From Mucilaginibacter sp. (GTDB taxonomy: Bacteria; Bacteroidota; Bacteroidia; Sphingobacteriales; Sphingobacteriaceae), in contig JAUCSE010000006.1 of NCBI GenBank assembly GCA_030445275.1, positions 30,872 through 94,871 of the forward strand: 64,000 bases of DNA, read 5' to 3'. Position 1 is the stretch's first letter. The number at the start of each line of letters is the position of its first letter. The notes under the pieces were generated by a model, which saw nothing but the letters and a program-made list of their open reading frames with translations, was not told the DNA's origin and did not search any database. Shown piece by piece: positions 1-8,643 of this stretch. The translations under genes and the position numbers were made by a program.

Positions 1-157
1 ATGAGAAAAGTAAAGGATGATTTGCGTAGATAAATCAAGGGTTATGATTTTGATGTATTTATCGTCTATGGTGCCAATTCAAACCCTATCAGCAATAGAT
101 ATTGAAATTTTCAATGCAGAATTAGTAGAAAAATTCCACCAATCATATCAGCAGGAT

Positions 158-189
158 AAGGAGTTATCTGATAAATCAGATAACTCCTT
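158..189. terminator. Hairpin downstream of the 207-5433 operon
   Basis: A perfect 13-bp inverted repeat (160-172 with 175-187, arm GGAGTTATCTGAT) has only two bases in the loop, and AA/TT pairs extend it at the base. It lies about 20 bp past the stop codon of the minus-strand lipoprotein gene, where the operon's terminator would be expected. There is no long T-tract on either strand, so it may instead stabilise a 3' end or work in both directions. I see no supportable gene in the first 157 bases. Confidence 0.6.
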
Positions 190-206
190 TCAATTAAATT
201 ACTTTC

Positions 207-728
207 TTACTTAGCGTTCACTAGCAAGTTCAACGTTCCGAAATTACCGCTTATGGTTACACCCGAAGCATCAACAATTTTTAGCGGCAAAGCATAGGTA
301 ATGTTAGGATCCATTAAGTTAGTATTAAACTTAATGGGATATTTTACCTTCCGTTGTCCGGCCGGAATAGTTATTTTATTTGACAAAGTATAATCTGCTG
401 CCGGCAGCAATGGGTATGTCTTTCCATTGGTTTTGTTAAACTTATTTAAAACAGCAGTATCTACCGCCATTGTAACCGCTACGTCGGTAGGGTTCGCGTT
501 GGGCGCAGCGTAGTTTACATAAATAAAATAATCGTACGGAGTAGCCTGTACGGTTGCCTTCACATCCATAGAGTTTCCACCGCCGTTACCTGCGAGACTG
601 GCCGTTGGCAATTCAACTATAGGGGTATCTTTTGTAAAATCTGGCTGCGGAAGACTGTCCTTACAGGAAGCCAATACCACTGTTGCCAATAACGGCATCA
701 GGCACTTTAATATACTGTTCTTTTTCAT
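207..728 (-). CDS. DUF1735 (BT_3987-like N-terminal domain) surface lipoprotein
   Basis: The 173-residue protein has a lipoprotein signal ending at Cys22 (VVLASC), so it is probably anchored in the outer membrane. The rest resembles a single DUF1735 domain, a beta-sandwich found in surface proteins of Bacteroidota glycan-uptake loci; a segment around PLLPAADYTL followed by IPAG is typical. It has no catalytic motif, and I infer a surface binding role. It is the last gene of a three-gene operon, 26 bp behind the SusD-like gene, with a hairpin terminator just beyond it. The family is fairly sure; the ligand cannot be told from the sequence. Confidence 0.8.
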   Translation of the reverse strand: MKKNSILKCLMPLLATVVLASCKDSLPQPDFTKDTPIVELPTASLAGNGGGNSMDVKATVQATPYDYFIYVNYAAPNANPTDVAVTMAVDTAVLNKFNKTNGKTYPLLPAADYTLSNKITIPAGQRKVKYPIKFNTNLMDPNITYALPLKIVDASGVTISGNFGTLNLLVNAK

Positions 729-754
729 CCTATTTCTTGTAAAATTTCAAATTA

Positions 755-2305
755 TTATTTAACGTCCCAGAACACCCTTGATGTGAATTGGCTTATAGTA
801 CCTTCGGCCAAAACATTGTCGGGGTTGTAATTATATTCACTTTGCGGGTAAGGCATTCTGACAGGGACTTTACGGGTTGTAGCAGCCGGGTTGTTTGATA
901 TCGGAATATCGGCCGGAAGGCCTAATCTTCTGTAATCGCACCATGACTCAATGTCGTTAAATCCGTTCATTGAAGCCCATTTCTGTTTAATGATCAAAAC
1001 AAGCTTATTGTCGTAACTTACATTTTCAGCGCTTAGGCTGGTACCAGCGTTAACAGGTGCATCCCAGTTAGCCACCGGTTGTGAGTTATAATACGCCGCA
1101 GCATCAGCCGCGGTTAAATCAAGAGCTATAAATGATTGTGTAATAGCAGTCTGATAAAAAGTCTTGGCATCACCGCTGATCAAACCACGTTGAGCGGCCT
1201 CGGCCTGTAAAAACAAACTTTCAAAATCAGTAATCAAAGGTTGTGGTTTACTGGCATCCGCAGGAAAGGCAACCAGGCCGGGGCCTATTGAAGATACAGA
1301 GTCGATTTTGTCATTAATGGTAGCAGTAGGACCAAATTGCCGACCTACATAAGTAGTTCCCTTACCTTCGTTAATGGTTGTGTAAAATCTGCCTAAACGC
1401 GCATCCTTATTATTCTGATAAAAATCAACTGAATATTTGGAAGCTAAATAATATTGATGGCCGCCGGTTGTGGTTTTATCGGTAGCCGGTGTAAATCCAA
1501 ATTGCGCATAAAAAGGGTTTTGTTTTTTATCGCTATTAATGTAGCCAGGTTGAACATTCGCTGTTTCACCTGTACCAATATAGCCAAAGCCATTTGCCGT
1601 AATTTTGGCAATCTCGGCCTTGATGTAATCCATTCTGCCGGGGATTTCTGTTTGACGAAGCAACAGGCGTAATTTAATGGTATTTACCAGTTTACCCCAT
1701 TTAGTTAAATCCCCGCCATACACAATATCATAAGACAAATCGCTGCTTGCCACTTTAGGCGAACTTTTCAGTAGTGTTGCTGCGCTGTCCAACTGTTTAG
1801 CCAAGTCTTCATAAACTGTGATATCTTTATCATATTTTGGGCGAATAAACTTTACCGACTGCAAAGCCTGAGAATATGGAATATTTCCATAAAAATCAAC
1901 CAAATACTGAAAGTCGTAAGCTTTTATAGTTTTGGCGAATGCCACAAAATAAGGCTTGTTAAGTGTTTTGCCTTGCTGCTCCAGATAATAATAATCTTCA
2001 AGATTATCATATAAATTAGGCCAGGTATTTGTCGCGCCCGAGTAATTTGAAGTAATGTTATAACTACGCTCTTCTAAAAAGCCAGAAACACTGCCACTAA
2101 AATTCCAATAACCTATCCACGGCGAGGCAAAACGATAAAATTCGTAAGAACCTGTTGTTGTTGTAGCTGTAGTGTTTAACGCATTGGTTAACACTAAACC
2201 CGGATACGCGTTTGTAGAGCTATTAGGATTATCATTAATATCGAAACTCTTTTTGCAGGCACCCAAACTGAGCGCAAGAAGTGCCACTGTAAATATTCTT
2301 TTCAT
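755..2305 (-). CDS. SusD/RagB-like outer-membrane lipoprotein (SusD-like 2 type)
   Basis: This 516-residue protein begins with a lipobox (SLGAC, Cys17), then KKSFDINDNPNSS, the N-terminus typical of the SusD-like 2 branch (PF12771). In SusD proteins a helical TPR scaffold forms a lid over the partner SusC barrel and captures ligand at the cell surface. A WASMNGFNDIESWCDYRR segment near the C-terminus matches the 'W..l.g...ea..e.rR' signature of the family. The gene lies 14 bp downstream of the SusC gene. Members of this branch often accompany SusC proteins containing ALGIKRxxxxLGYA, as here. The substrate is unknown. Confidence 0.9.
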   Translation of the reverse strand: MKRIFTVALLALSLGACKKSFDINDNPNSSTNAYPGLVLTNALNTTATTTTGSYEFYRFASPWIGYWNFSGSVSGFLEERSYNITSNYSGATNTWPNLYDNLEDYYYLEQQGKTLNKPYFVAFAKTIKAYDFQYLVDFYGNIPYSQALQSVKFIRPKYDKDITVYEDLAKQLDSAATLLKSSPKVASSDLSYDIVYGGDLTKWGKLVNTIKLRLLLRQTEIPGRMDYIKAEIAKITANGFGYIGTGETANVQPGYINSDKKQNPFYAQFGFTPATDKTTTGGHQYYLASKYSVDFYQNNKDARLGRFYTTINEGKGTTYVGRQFGPTATINDKIDSVSSIGPGLVAFPADASKPQPLITDFESLFLQAEAAQRGLISGDAKTFYQTAITQSFIALDLTAADAAAYYNSQPVANWDAPVNAGTSLSAENVSYDNKLVLIIKQKWASMNGFNDIESWCDYRRLGLPADIPISNNPAATTRKVPVRMPYPQSEYNYNPDNVLAEGTISQFTSRVFWDVK

Positions 2306-2319
2306 CTTTTCTGTTAAAA

Positions 2320-5300
2320 TTATAGGGTAATGCTTGCGGTAAAACCATATATACGCGTTGGCGGAGTTTGGTTGAGGTTATTGTAACCCTGCGCATTATC
2401 GGTACCTACGTTTATTTCCGGATCTGTATAGATGTTAGATTTAGGCCTGAACATAAACAAGTTTCTGCCTACCAAAGCAATGCTGGCCTTTTTCACGAAT
2501 TTAATTCCTCTTAAGAAACTTGCAGGTACATCATAACTTAAAGACAATTCCCTGATTTTTATATAATCGGCACTAACCACGTAGTTTGACATTACGTTAT
2601 TCCGGATACCATCTGCCCAGAAGCCGCCACCACCAGTATTGGTGGTAATGTTGGTATTAGGAACGTATACGCCAGCTGAAGTTTGTATAACTGAATTTGG
2701 ATATACAAAGCGCTCTCTGCTACCCTCTGCAGAGGTATAGCTTACACCGGAGTAATCAAGCGTGCTGGCAATCCCATTATAAAATACAGCGCCACTTCTA
2801 AGCTCGGCAGTTCCTGTTAACGTGAAGTTTTTAAATGAGAAACTGGTGGTAGCACCTATAATGTTCTTAGGATTTGTTTGGCCAAAATCTTTCAATGCGT
2901 TGGCCACCGTTGGCAATCCTGTTGTACTATTAACCACAACCCGACCCTGAGGATCTCTCACGTAATCCGTTCCTAATAAACGTGGGTAAGATTCTCCCAC
3001 TACGATGTAGTTGCTGCTACCAATACTAAGTTGGTTTAAGCCCTGGTATAAAGATGTGGCTTTATTTTGATTATGAGAAAAATTAACGCTCATATTCCAT
3101 TTGAATCCATTGTTTAGCGAAATGATTGGAGATGCTGCAATGGTTATCTCATATCCTTTATTAGTACCACTTCCGGTATTAATTACAGCATTTGAAAAAC
3201 CGGTAGAATTAGATATATTAATGCCCGTTTTTATTTCTTGATCTTTAGTAACTTCGTAGTAATAGGATGTTTCCAACGTTACTCGATTATTTAAAAATCC
3301 TAAATCGAGACCAATTTCTTTTGCTACCGTTTGCTCTGGCTTTAAGTTAGGATCGTATACTACATTACCAACTGAAAAACCCGCGGTACTGCCATAAGGG
3401 AAACCACTTCCTGTTGAAAATGTTGATTGCAACGTATAGGGATCTACTTGTACCATATATACTTTGGAGATACCTGCCCTTAACTTACCTGAAGATAGAA
3501 TAGCATTATTTTTTAATGCCGGTATAGCATCTGTAAATACAAATGATGCATCTACAGAAGGATAAAAGAACGAACGATTGCTTTTTGCCAGCCTTGAGTC
3601 AGTATCTTCCCTGCCTGTTGCATGTAAGAACAAGTAATCTTTATAACCCACAGTTAAGTCGCCAAATACACCAAACTGGCGGCTATGCAAAACGCTTTCA
3701 GAAGCACTCGGTACGCCTAACACATTACCAACATTATATAAATCAGGTATTACTAAAGTACTTGCCCCTACTCCAATATCTTGTTGAGAGTTATCAATGT
3801 ACTGCGCACCAGCAATGAACTTTAACGAAAAATCCTTACTTAGTTTTTTATCAAACGTAGCAAGAAAATCTCCGTTGTAGCGGCTTTTAAATTGATCGTA
3901 ATCGCTCTCAGAAGCTTGTGTATTATTGGCAGCGATTGATTTTCCGCTTGCCTTTGCAAAATCGGAGTAAGTGTATGCGGCCTGCGTGTATTTACCTATA
4001 ATTGTTGAAGTACTTATACCACCACGAACCAATAAGCTTAACCAATCGTTTACCTTGTAGTTTAATGATAAGTTACCCAACAATGCATCCTTACGCTCAT
4101 TTTGACGTTGAAGCTGCAAACCCTGGTAAGGGCTCTGGTAATAATCGTTATAAAAGTTATTGGGATCACCATATAAAGAATGCAAATCTGAATATTGAGA
4201 TAAGGGAATTTCAGATGGTGTGTTGATAACGTTATTGTAAACCTGGTTGTATGATTTATCGTAATTCCGTTGGGTATAATCGATAGAGTAATTAGCACTC
4301 AGATTTTTGTAATTACGTGTACCATTAATGCGGAACGAAGTTCTGTTGGCTTTATCACCAGGTGTAGTACCTTTACTGTCTAGACGTTGAGCATTTATAA
4401 AGACTGAGCCTTTTTCATCACCACCAGAATAAGTCAAATCGTTTTGCTCGTCAAGACCGGTATCAAAAAAGTTTTTCTTTTCATTTGCCCTGTCTGAGTA
4501 GGTTACCATTTGCATGCTACCATCTGGCAACGGACGACCTATGCCTCTAACGCTACCGTCATACCGGTCGCCAAAGTTTTGATTTTCAAAAGGTGTAAAC
4601 TGAGGAAAGCCAAAGGCATCCTGATCGGTACCACCACCAAACTGATTTTGGAGTTTAGGGAAATATGATAATTTATTGAGCATGGTGGTGTTAGTGAATG
4701 TAATTGATCCTCCACCTTCAGATTGACCTTTTTTAGTAGTAACCAATATCACTCCATTTGATGCCGCTGAGCCATAAAGTGCCGCCGCATTGGCTCCCTT
4801 TAACACGTTAACACTTTCAATATCGTTAGGATTTATGGAGTTCATGTAACTTAAATCCGTGGTTACACCGTCAACAACTAAAAGTGCCTGGTTATTTCCG
4901 ACAAATGATCTGTTACCTCGTAACACAACCCTGATTTGATCACCAGCATCAATTTGATTATTTGCCTGGTTGATTTGCAACCCGGCAACTTTACCAGAAA
5001 GCCCTGCAGCTAAGTTAGTGGGCCTACTTTTTGTTAGATCTTTACCGGAAACCGATTGTGTTGCATACCCAAGTTCTTTAGCCTTACGTTTAATACCCAA
5101 GGCTGTTGTTACTACAACCTCTTGCAGTTGTCTGCTATCCGGATCCAAGCTCACAATCAGGTTTCCGTTAACAGGTATAGTTGCCTCTCGTTTTGTGTAT
5201 CCTATAAAGCTAAAGGTTAGTATACTTTTTTTGTCAGGTACTGTTATAGTAAAATCACCATTATTGTTAGTCATTGTACCGGTGGTTGTACCTTTAACAA

Positions 5301-5433
5301 CCACACTAACACCTGGAAGAGGTCCGTTATCGTCCTTTGCTGTTACCTTACCGGTAATTTTAATAGTTTGCGCTTTTGAACTTGCTACAACAAACATCAA
5401 AAGCCATAAACACTTTTGTAAAAATTTATTCAT
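2320..5433 (-). CDS. SusC/RagA-family TonB-linked outer-membrane transporter
   Basis: The 1037-residue protein has a signal peptide (about residues 1-21), a carboxypeptidase-regulatory-like domain (about 24-108, with GPLPGVSVVVKGT), and a plug domain (about 115-235, with LLVVDGV and the AALYGSAASNGVILVTTKKG stretch). A TonB-dependent barrel fills the rest and ends in an aromatic-rich segment finishing TASITL. The motif ALGIKRKAKELGYA after the first domain marks a common SusC subgroup. It should import an oligomer captured by the SusD-like partner encoded 14 bp downstream, powered by TonB. It is first in its operon; the roughly 900 bp upstream contains palindromes that may be operators. Confidence 0.93.
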   Translation of the reverse strand: MNKFLQKCLWLLMFVVASSKAQTIKITGKVTAKDDNGPLPGVSVVVKGTTTGTMTNNNGDFTITVPDKKSILTFSFIGYTKREATIPVNGNLIVSLDPDSRQLQEVVVTTALGIKRKAKELGYATQSVSGKDLTKSRPTNLAAGLSGKVAGLQINQANNQIDAGDQIRVVLRGNRSFVGNNQALLVVDGVTTDLSYMNSINPNDIESVNVLKGANAAALYGSAASNGVILVTTKKGQSEGGGSITFTNTTMLNKLSYFPKLQNQFGGGTDQDAFGFPQFTPFENQNFGDRYDGSVRGIGRPLPDGSMQMVTYSDRANEKKNFFDTGLDEQNDLTYSGGDEKGSVFINAQRLDSKGTTPGDKANRTSFRINGTRNYKNLSANYSIDYTQRNYDKSYNQVYNNVINTPSEIPLSQYSDLHSLYGDPNNFYNDYYQSPYQGLQLQRQNERKDALLGNLSLNYKVNDWLSLLVRGGISTSTIIGKYTQAAYTYSDFAKASGKSIAANNTQASESDYDQFKSRYNGDFLATFDKKLSKDFSLKFIAGAQYIDNSQQDIGVGASTLVIPDLYNVGNVLGVPSASESVLHSRQFGVFGDLTVGYKDYLFLHATGREDTDSRLAKSNRSFFYPSVDASFVFTDAIPALKNNAILSSGKLRAGISKVYMVQVDPYTLQSTFSTGSGFPYGSTAGFSVGNVVYDPNLKPEQTVAKEIGLDLGFLNNRVTLETSYYYEVTKDQEIKTGINISNSTGFSNAVINTGSGTNKGYEITIAASPIISLNNGFKWNMSVNFSHNQNKATSLYQGLNQLSIGSSNYIVVGESYPRLLGTDYVRDPQGRVVVNSTTGLPTVANALKDFGQTNPKNIIGATTSFSFKNFTLTGTAELRSGAVFYNGIASTLDYSGVSYTSAEGSRERFVYPNSVIQTSAGVYVPNTNITTNTGGGGFWADGIRNNVMSNYVVSADYIKIRELSLSYDVPASFLRGIKFVKKASIALVGRNLFMFRPKSNIYTDPEINVGTDNAQGYNNLNQTPPTRIYGFTASITL

Positions 5434-5533
5434 TAGTATTCGAGTTTTAGTTTATTAATTATTGATTTTAGTAACTGAAAATCTGCTGCTTATATAATAG
5501 GACCCTCCTTTCCATTTAAAATTGATAATTAAG

Positions 5534-5553
5534 TTGAAAAAACGTTTTAGCAA
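5534..5553. promoter_or_regulatory. Candidate LacI-type operator palindrome 1
   Basis: Half-sites TTGAAAAAAC and GTTTTAGCAA form a 20-bp imperfect palindrome (8 of 10 positions) with a central CpG, the usual layout of LacI-family operators. It lies about 100 bp upstream of the SusC start at 5433. Two related palindromes follow at 5776-5820. No LacI gene for it is visible nearby. Confidence 0.35.
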
Positions 5554-5775
5554 TCCATTATCAAAACTCCAATTTTTAAAAACCCTACCTGCATGTATAA
5601 GCCTAAAGAGATATTGAAATTGTTTTATTGATGAGCATAGGTGCTCAAAATTCAAAATCTATGAACGTGAAGTACTTTGGATGCAATCGTCATTATTTAT
5701 ACACTAACATAGCTTTAACTAGATTCTATCGGACAATCTAAAGTAAATTTTAAAAAACGAACTTTAATAGTAAAC

Positions 5776-5820
5776 TGGTAAAACGTTTAATCAAACTTAC
5801 ATTAATAAAACGTTTAACCA
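5776..5820. promoter_or_regulatory. Pair of AAAACGTTTAA palindromes, candidate operators
   Basis: Two copies of AAAACGTTTAAYCAAA (5780-5795 and 5807-5822) lie exactly 27 bp apart. Each is the core of a CpG-centred palindrome: TGGTAAAAC/GTTTAATCA (7 of 9 positions) and TAATAAAAC/GTTTAACCA (6 of 9). The arrangement suggests paired binding sites for a LacI-like repressor acting on the SusC operon that starts at 5433. No promoter could be assigned with confidence in this AT-rich region. Confidence 0.4.
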
Positions 5821-5991
5821 AATTTTTTTTATATTTTATCTATTAAAATCAATTTAATTATGAAAAGCTTAATAAAAAATAATTTTCAATGGGATAATTT
5901 ATTTTTTTGATATGTGAATCCTATTTCATTAGTAAAAAAACTGAAAAATGAATCTCATAAGGCGTAAATCAAGAATTATTAACGATAACTA

Positions 5992-6284
5992 TCAAACAAT
6001 CGTAGGTAATTTGTCTTTTTTATCGAGTATTTTTTTGAGAATATAGTCATTTAGTGATATTTTGACCAAAAAAGCAGCGATTTTCTTCATCTTCAATTTA
6101 TAAATACGATCGCCCCAACCGTTATCGGTGTTGACGGGATTAGTCATTTGGCTTTTGATACATTATAATAATTTCCATACGTCATTCTTGGCGTCTTTTT
6201 TTCCCAGAAAAAGTCGCTCAGCGGTAAAATCATCGGATCAATGCTCGTCAATTCCTTGATGCATTTGAATCCCCTCTCTCCCAA
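5992..6284 (-). other. Two overlapping short reading frames, unrecognised (possible frameshifted remnant)
   Basis: On the minus strand an open frame runs from 6284 to a stop at 6144 (46 codons, no ATG near its start) with protein-like content such as PLSDFFWEKKTPRMTYGNYY. A second frame begins at an overlapping ATGA (ATG at 6145-6147) and runs 51 codons to 5992 (MTNPVNTDNGWGDRIYKL at its start). The ATGA junction could be translational coupling of two tiny genes or a single-base frameshift in a decayed gene. I do not recognise either part. The rest of 5434-6329 is AT-rich DNA in which I see no gene. Confidence 0.3.
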
Positions 6285-6329
6285 TTACATTTTGTTTTGA
6301 AGAAATAGCTTTCAGAAGTTTGATGACAT

Positions 6330-7148
6330 TTACGGCTGTTTTTTATTTACTGTCCATTCAGCCAACTGAAAATCCCTGCTACCGTTGTTTGCCTTGATGC
6401 TTATCCTGTAAAACTTATAAGCAACATTATTATTGAAATGATACAATTTGCGAAGAGAACGACTTGCGAATAACTCACCTGTGCGTGTGTGTAAATTTAT
6501 CCAGCGTATACCATCTTCTGATCCCTGTAACGTCCAAGTTTTGGGATCACGATCAGGTGAGTCATTTGCTGATATTAAGGTATATGCACCGGCAACGGCA
6601 GCAGTTTTAAGTTCATATTTCATTATCAGATCTCCTGAAAACCCTGACTGAAAAAACTTGGTGTCTTTATTCCCGTCAACAACTTTTAAAGAGCCCTCAC
6701 CGGCATTGGGACCGCCCCCATTATCCCGCGAAACAGTAAGCGTACCACCAATTGTTGCAAAATAGCTTTCCCCTACTTTTGTTGGATCAAAATTAGGATC
6801 TACTACGTTTAATATGATTTCTTTACTTGCTGAATATCCCTGTGAATTTCTTGTTGTTAATACTACATGATATATCCCATCAAAGGCATATTTGTGTAAT
6901 GGCGACTTTTCAACAGAAGTGCTGTCATCACCAAATTGCCACAACAGTTCTTTATAATTGGTCGAAGTGCTGACAAACTTGTAACTCAGAAAAGCAACAC
7001 TATCGGTTCGCGCTGCCGTAAAAGCAGCCGTTGGCTTAGGTTCTTCAACTTCGGGCTTTTCAACCGGTTTATCTTTTTTACATCCAATTGATATTATTGT
7101 TACCAGGATAACTACTGGTATAACGCCGAATAGCTTTTTCATTTGCAT
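6330..7148 (-). CDS. PKD-domain plus F5/8C (discoidin)-like lipoprotein
   Basis: This 272-residue lipoprotein has a lipobox at IISIGC (Cys23) and a Pro/Glu-rich linker. A PKD-like beta-sandwich follows (about 38-118; LLWQFGDDSTSVEKSPLHKY is the signature region), then a discoidin/F5-8C-like module (about 128-268, with SRDNGGGPNAGEGSLKVVDG and YTLISANDSPDRDP). PKD and F5/8C domains usually serve as spacers and as carbohydrate or polymer binders. The C-terminal module is clearly related to that of the FAS1 protein at 18653-19762 in the same operon. No catalytic residues are seen. It is the last gene of the long minus-strand run, 23 bp after its neighbour. The first codon is probably Met3 (MKKLFG). 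Confidence 0.8.
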   Translation of the reverse strand: MQMKKLFGVIPVVILVTIISIGCKKDKPVEKPEVEEPKPTAAFTAARTDSVAFLSYKFVSTSTNYKELLWQFGDDSTSVEKSPLHKYAFDGIYHVVLTTRNSQGYSASKEIILNVVDPNFDPTKVGESYFATIGGTLTVSRDNGGGPNAGEGSLKVVDGNKDTKFFQSGFSGDLIMKYELKTAAVAGAYTLISANDSPDRDPKTWTLQGSEDGIRWINLHTRTGELFASRSLRKLYHFNNNVAYKFYRISIKANNGSRDFQLAEWTVNKKQP

Positions 7149-7171
7149 AATTTATTATCGGTTATAAATAA

Positions 7172-8614
7172 TTACTGTGCCGGAAATAACTGGCTTTTTG
7201 GAACAATACGCCTACCAATATCAGACGATGGTACTTCATACTCAAGTTTTGCCTGCTCACCACCATTATTTTCACGGTGATTAGCTTCTATCTTATATCG
7301 CTTTCCGCGTTCAAGAGTTATTTTTGCAAATCTTCCTGGCTGATCCCACTGTGTAGTAAAATCATTAATAATTGCTTTACCATCTATGTAAAGTCTTGAA
7401 CCATCATCCCACTGCGTTTGATAAAAAATATATTCCCCACGAACCGGCGCTAAAAACTCGCCTGTCCAACGGGTCGAAAAATTGTCTTTACTAATGAGTG
7501 TACTGGCAGGCCATGCATTCGGATCGTTATCATTCCCAACAAAATCAATGGTTTCATCTATCCTAACAAGGTCGGCCTTCCTCCCATCGAAGTCAAGCTG
7601 TTGATTGTTTGAAAAATACTCTGCTTTTAAACCAGCGCCATTACCGGTTATATACGAATTGTTGTCGAGGTTAACAGTTGGCTCAACTAATACAATTACC
7701 TTGCTGTTAGTAGGATGTAAAATATGTTTTGTAGGATCAGCCAGACTTACTGCAAAAGCGAATTTCTTATTTGCAACAATATTCGCGTCAAAAACCGGCC
7801 ATCCAATTACTAAGCGTATTTGAGCTGTATTAGAATTTGAACTCACCCTTATTAAAGTATCAATTGTAAATTCTTCTGGTTTTAAACTGATGGCATTATC
7901 TGGTAAAACCTTATTCTTAATGAGCGTCGCGATGGTATCTATATTCAGCTTTACCCTTACATTAAATGCGGTACCTGCCTGTCCGGCTAAATTGATGGTA
8001 AGTGGTATAGTGATACCCGCTATATCTGATTTATAATTTTTTTTATAATCAACACTCATAATACCACCGCCATTAATAATAGAGAGATAATGAATATCAC
8101 TTTCTTTAACCAGCTCTTTGGTATTTAACACCACCATAATGTTTGATTGCCCTCCTTTAAGCGTGTTGCCCTTTCCGGGGTTGGCAAGTTTAATTGCAAA
8201 AGCTATATCCTTACCATAATTGGCCTCAATTACTGAAAGCCTTATTGTAGCAATCCCCGTTGCACTATCAGAACCATAAGGTATATTAACAACATTTGGA
8301 TAATCAATAGAACCATTGGGTATCACTACCGTATTTTTTAAAATACCATCAGCAATTAATTTACTTACGGTATCGCTATTGAGTGTAATACCTACCTGGA
8401 ATGCTTTGCTAGCAGGCCCCGAAAGTGATATTTTAAAGGGAACTTTAACTGTTTCATTATCCTTTGTTATATCGCCTGTAACAACACCTGCACCAGAAAT
8501 ACTTCTGTCCTGATTTTTAATTAAATCAAGGTCATCAAGATTGTTATGCTTACAGGAAACCACCGTCAGGGTAATTAATCCTAATAGCATACTGTATATA
8601 TGTTTTTTCATCAT
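7172..8614 (-). CDS. DUF1735 repeat plus PA14-domain lipoprotein
   Basis: I place the start at the ATG-ATG pair at 8614/8611 (MMKKHIYS). A longer frame opens at 8659, but it would overlap the preceding gene and push the lipoprotein signal inward. The signal ends at VVSC. Two DUF1735-like segments (roughly residues 25-150 and 160-310) are followed by a PA14 domain (about 330-470), identified by NGAGLKAEYF, FSTRWTGEF and WDDGSRLYIDG. PA14 is a beta-barrel associated with carbohydrate binding and cell adhesion. No enzyme motif is present. I read it as a surface glycan-binding component of the cluster. Confidence 0.82.
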   Translation of the reverse strand: MMKKHIYSMLLGLITLTVVSCKHNNLDDLDLIKNQDRSISGAGVVTGDITKDNETVKVPFKISLSGPASKAFQVGITLNSDTVSKLIADGILKNTVVIPNGSIDYPNVVNIPYGSDSATGIATIRLSVIEANYGKDIAFAIKLANPGKGNTLKGGQSNIMVVLNTKELVKESDIHYLSIINGGGIMSVDYKKNYKSDIAGITIPLTINLAGQAGTAFNVRVKLNIDTIATLIKNKVLPDNAISLKPEEFTIDTLIRVSSNSNTAQIRLVIGWPVFDANIVANKKFAFAVSLADPTKHILHPTNSKVIVLVEPTVNLDNNSYITGNGAGLKAEYFSNNQQLDFDGRKADLVRIDETIDFVGNDNDPNAWPASTLISKDNFSTRWTGEFLAPVRGEYIFYQTQWDDGSRLYIDGKAIINDFTTQWDQPGRFAKITLERGKRYKIEANHRENNGGEQAKLEYEVPSSDIGRRIVPKSQLFPAQ

Positions 8615-8643
8615 CAAATAATTTAGCATCCTATAATTAATTT

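Noticed and set aside
17..214. 65-codon plus-strand frame at the left edge
   Set aside because: No recognisable domain, and its end overlaps the hairpin and the lipoprotein gene on the other strand; likely a chance frame.
4062..4298. 78-codon frame inside the SusC gene
   Set aside because: Shadow frame of a well-supported gene.
5455..5655. 66-codon minus-strand frame upstream of SusC
   Set aside because: AT-rich composition, no motif, and it overlaps one of the operator-like palindromes; probably leader DNA.
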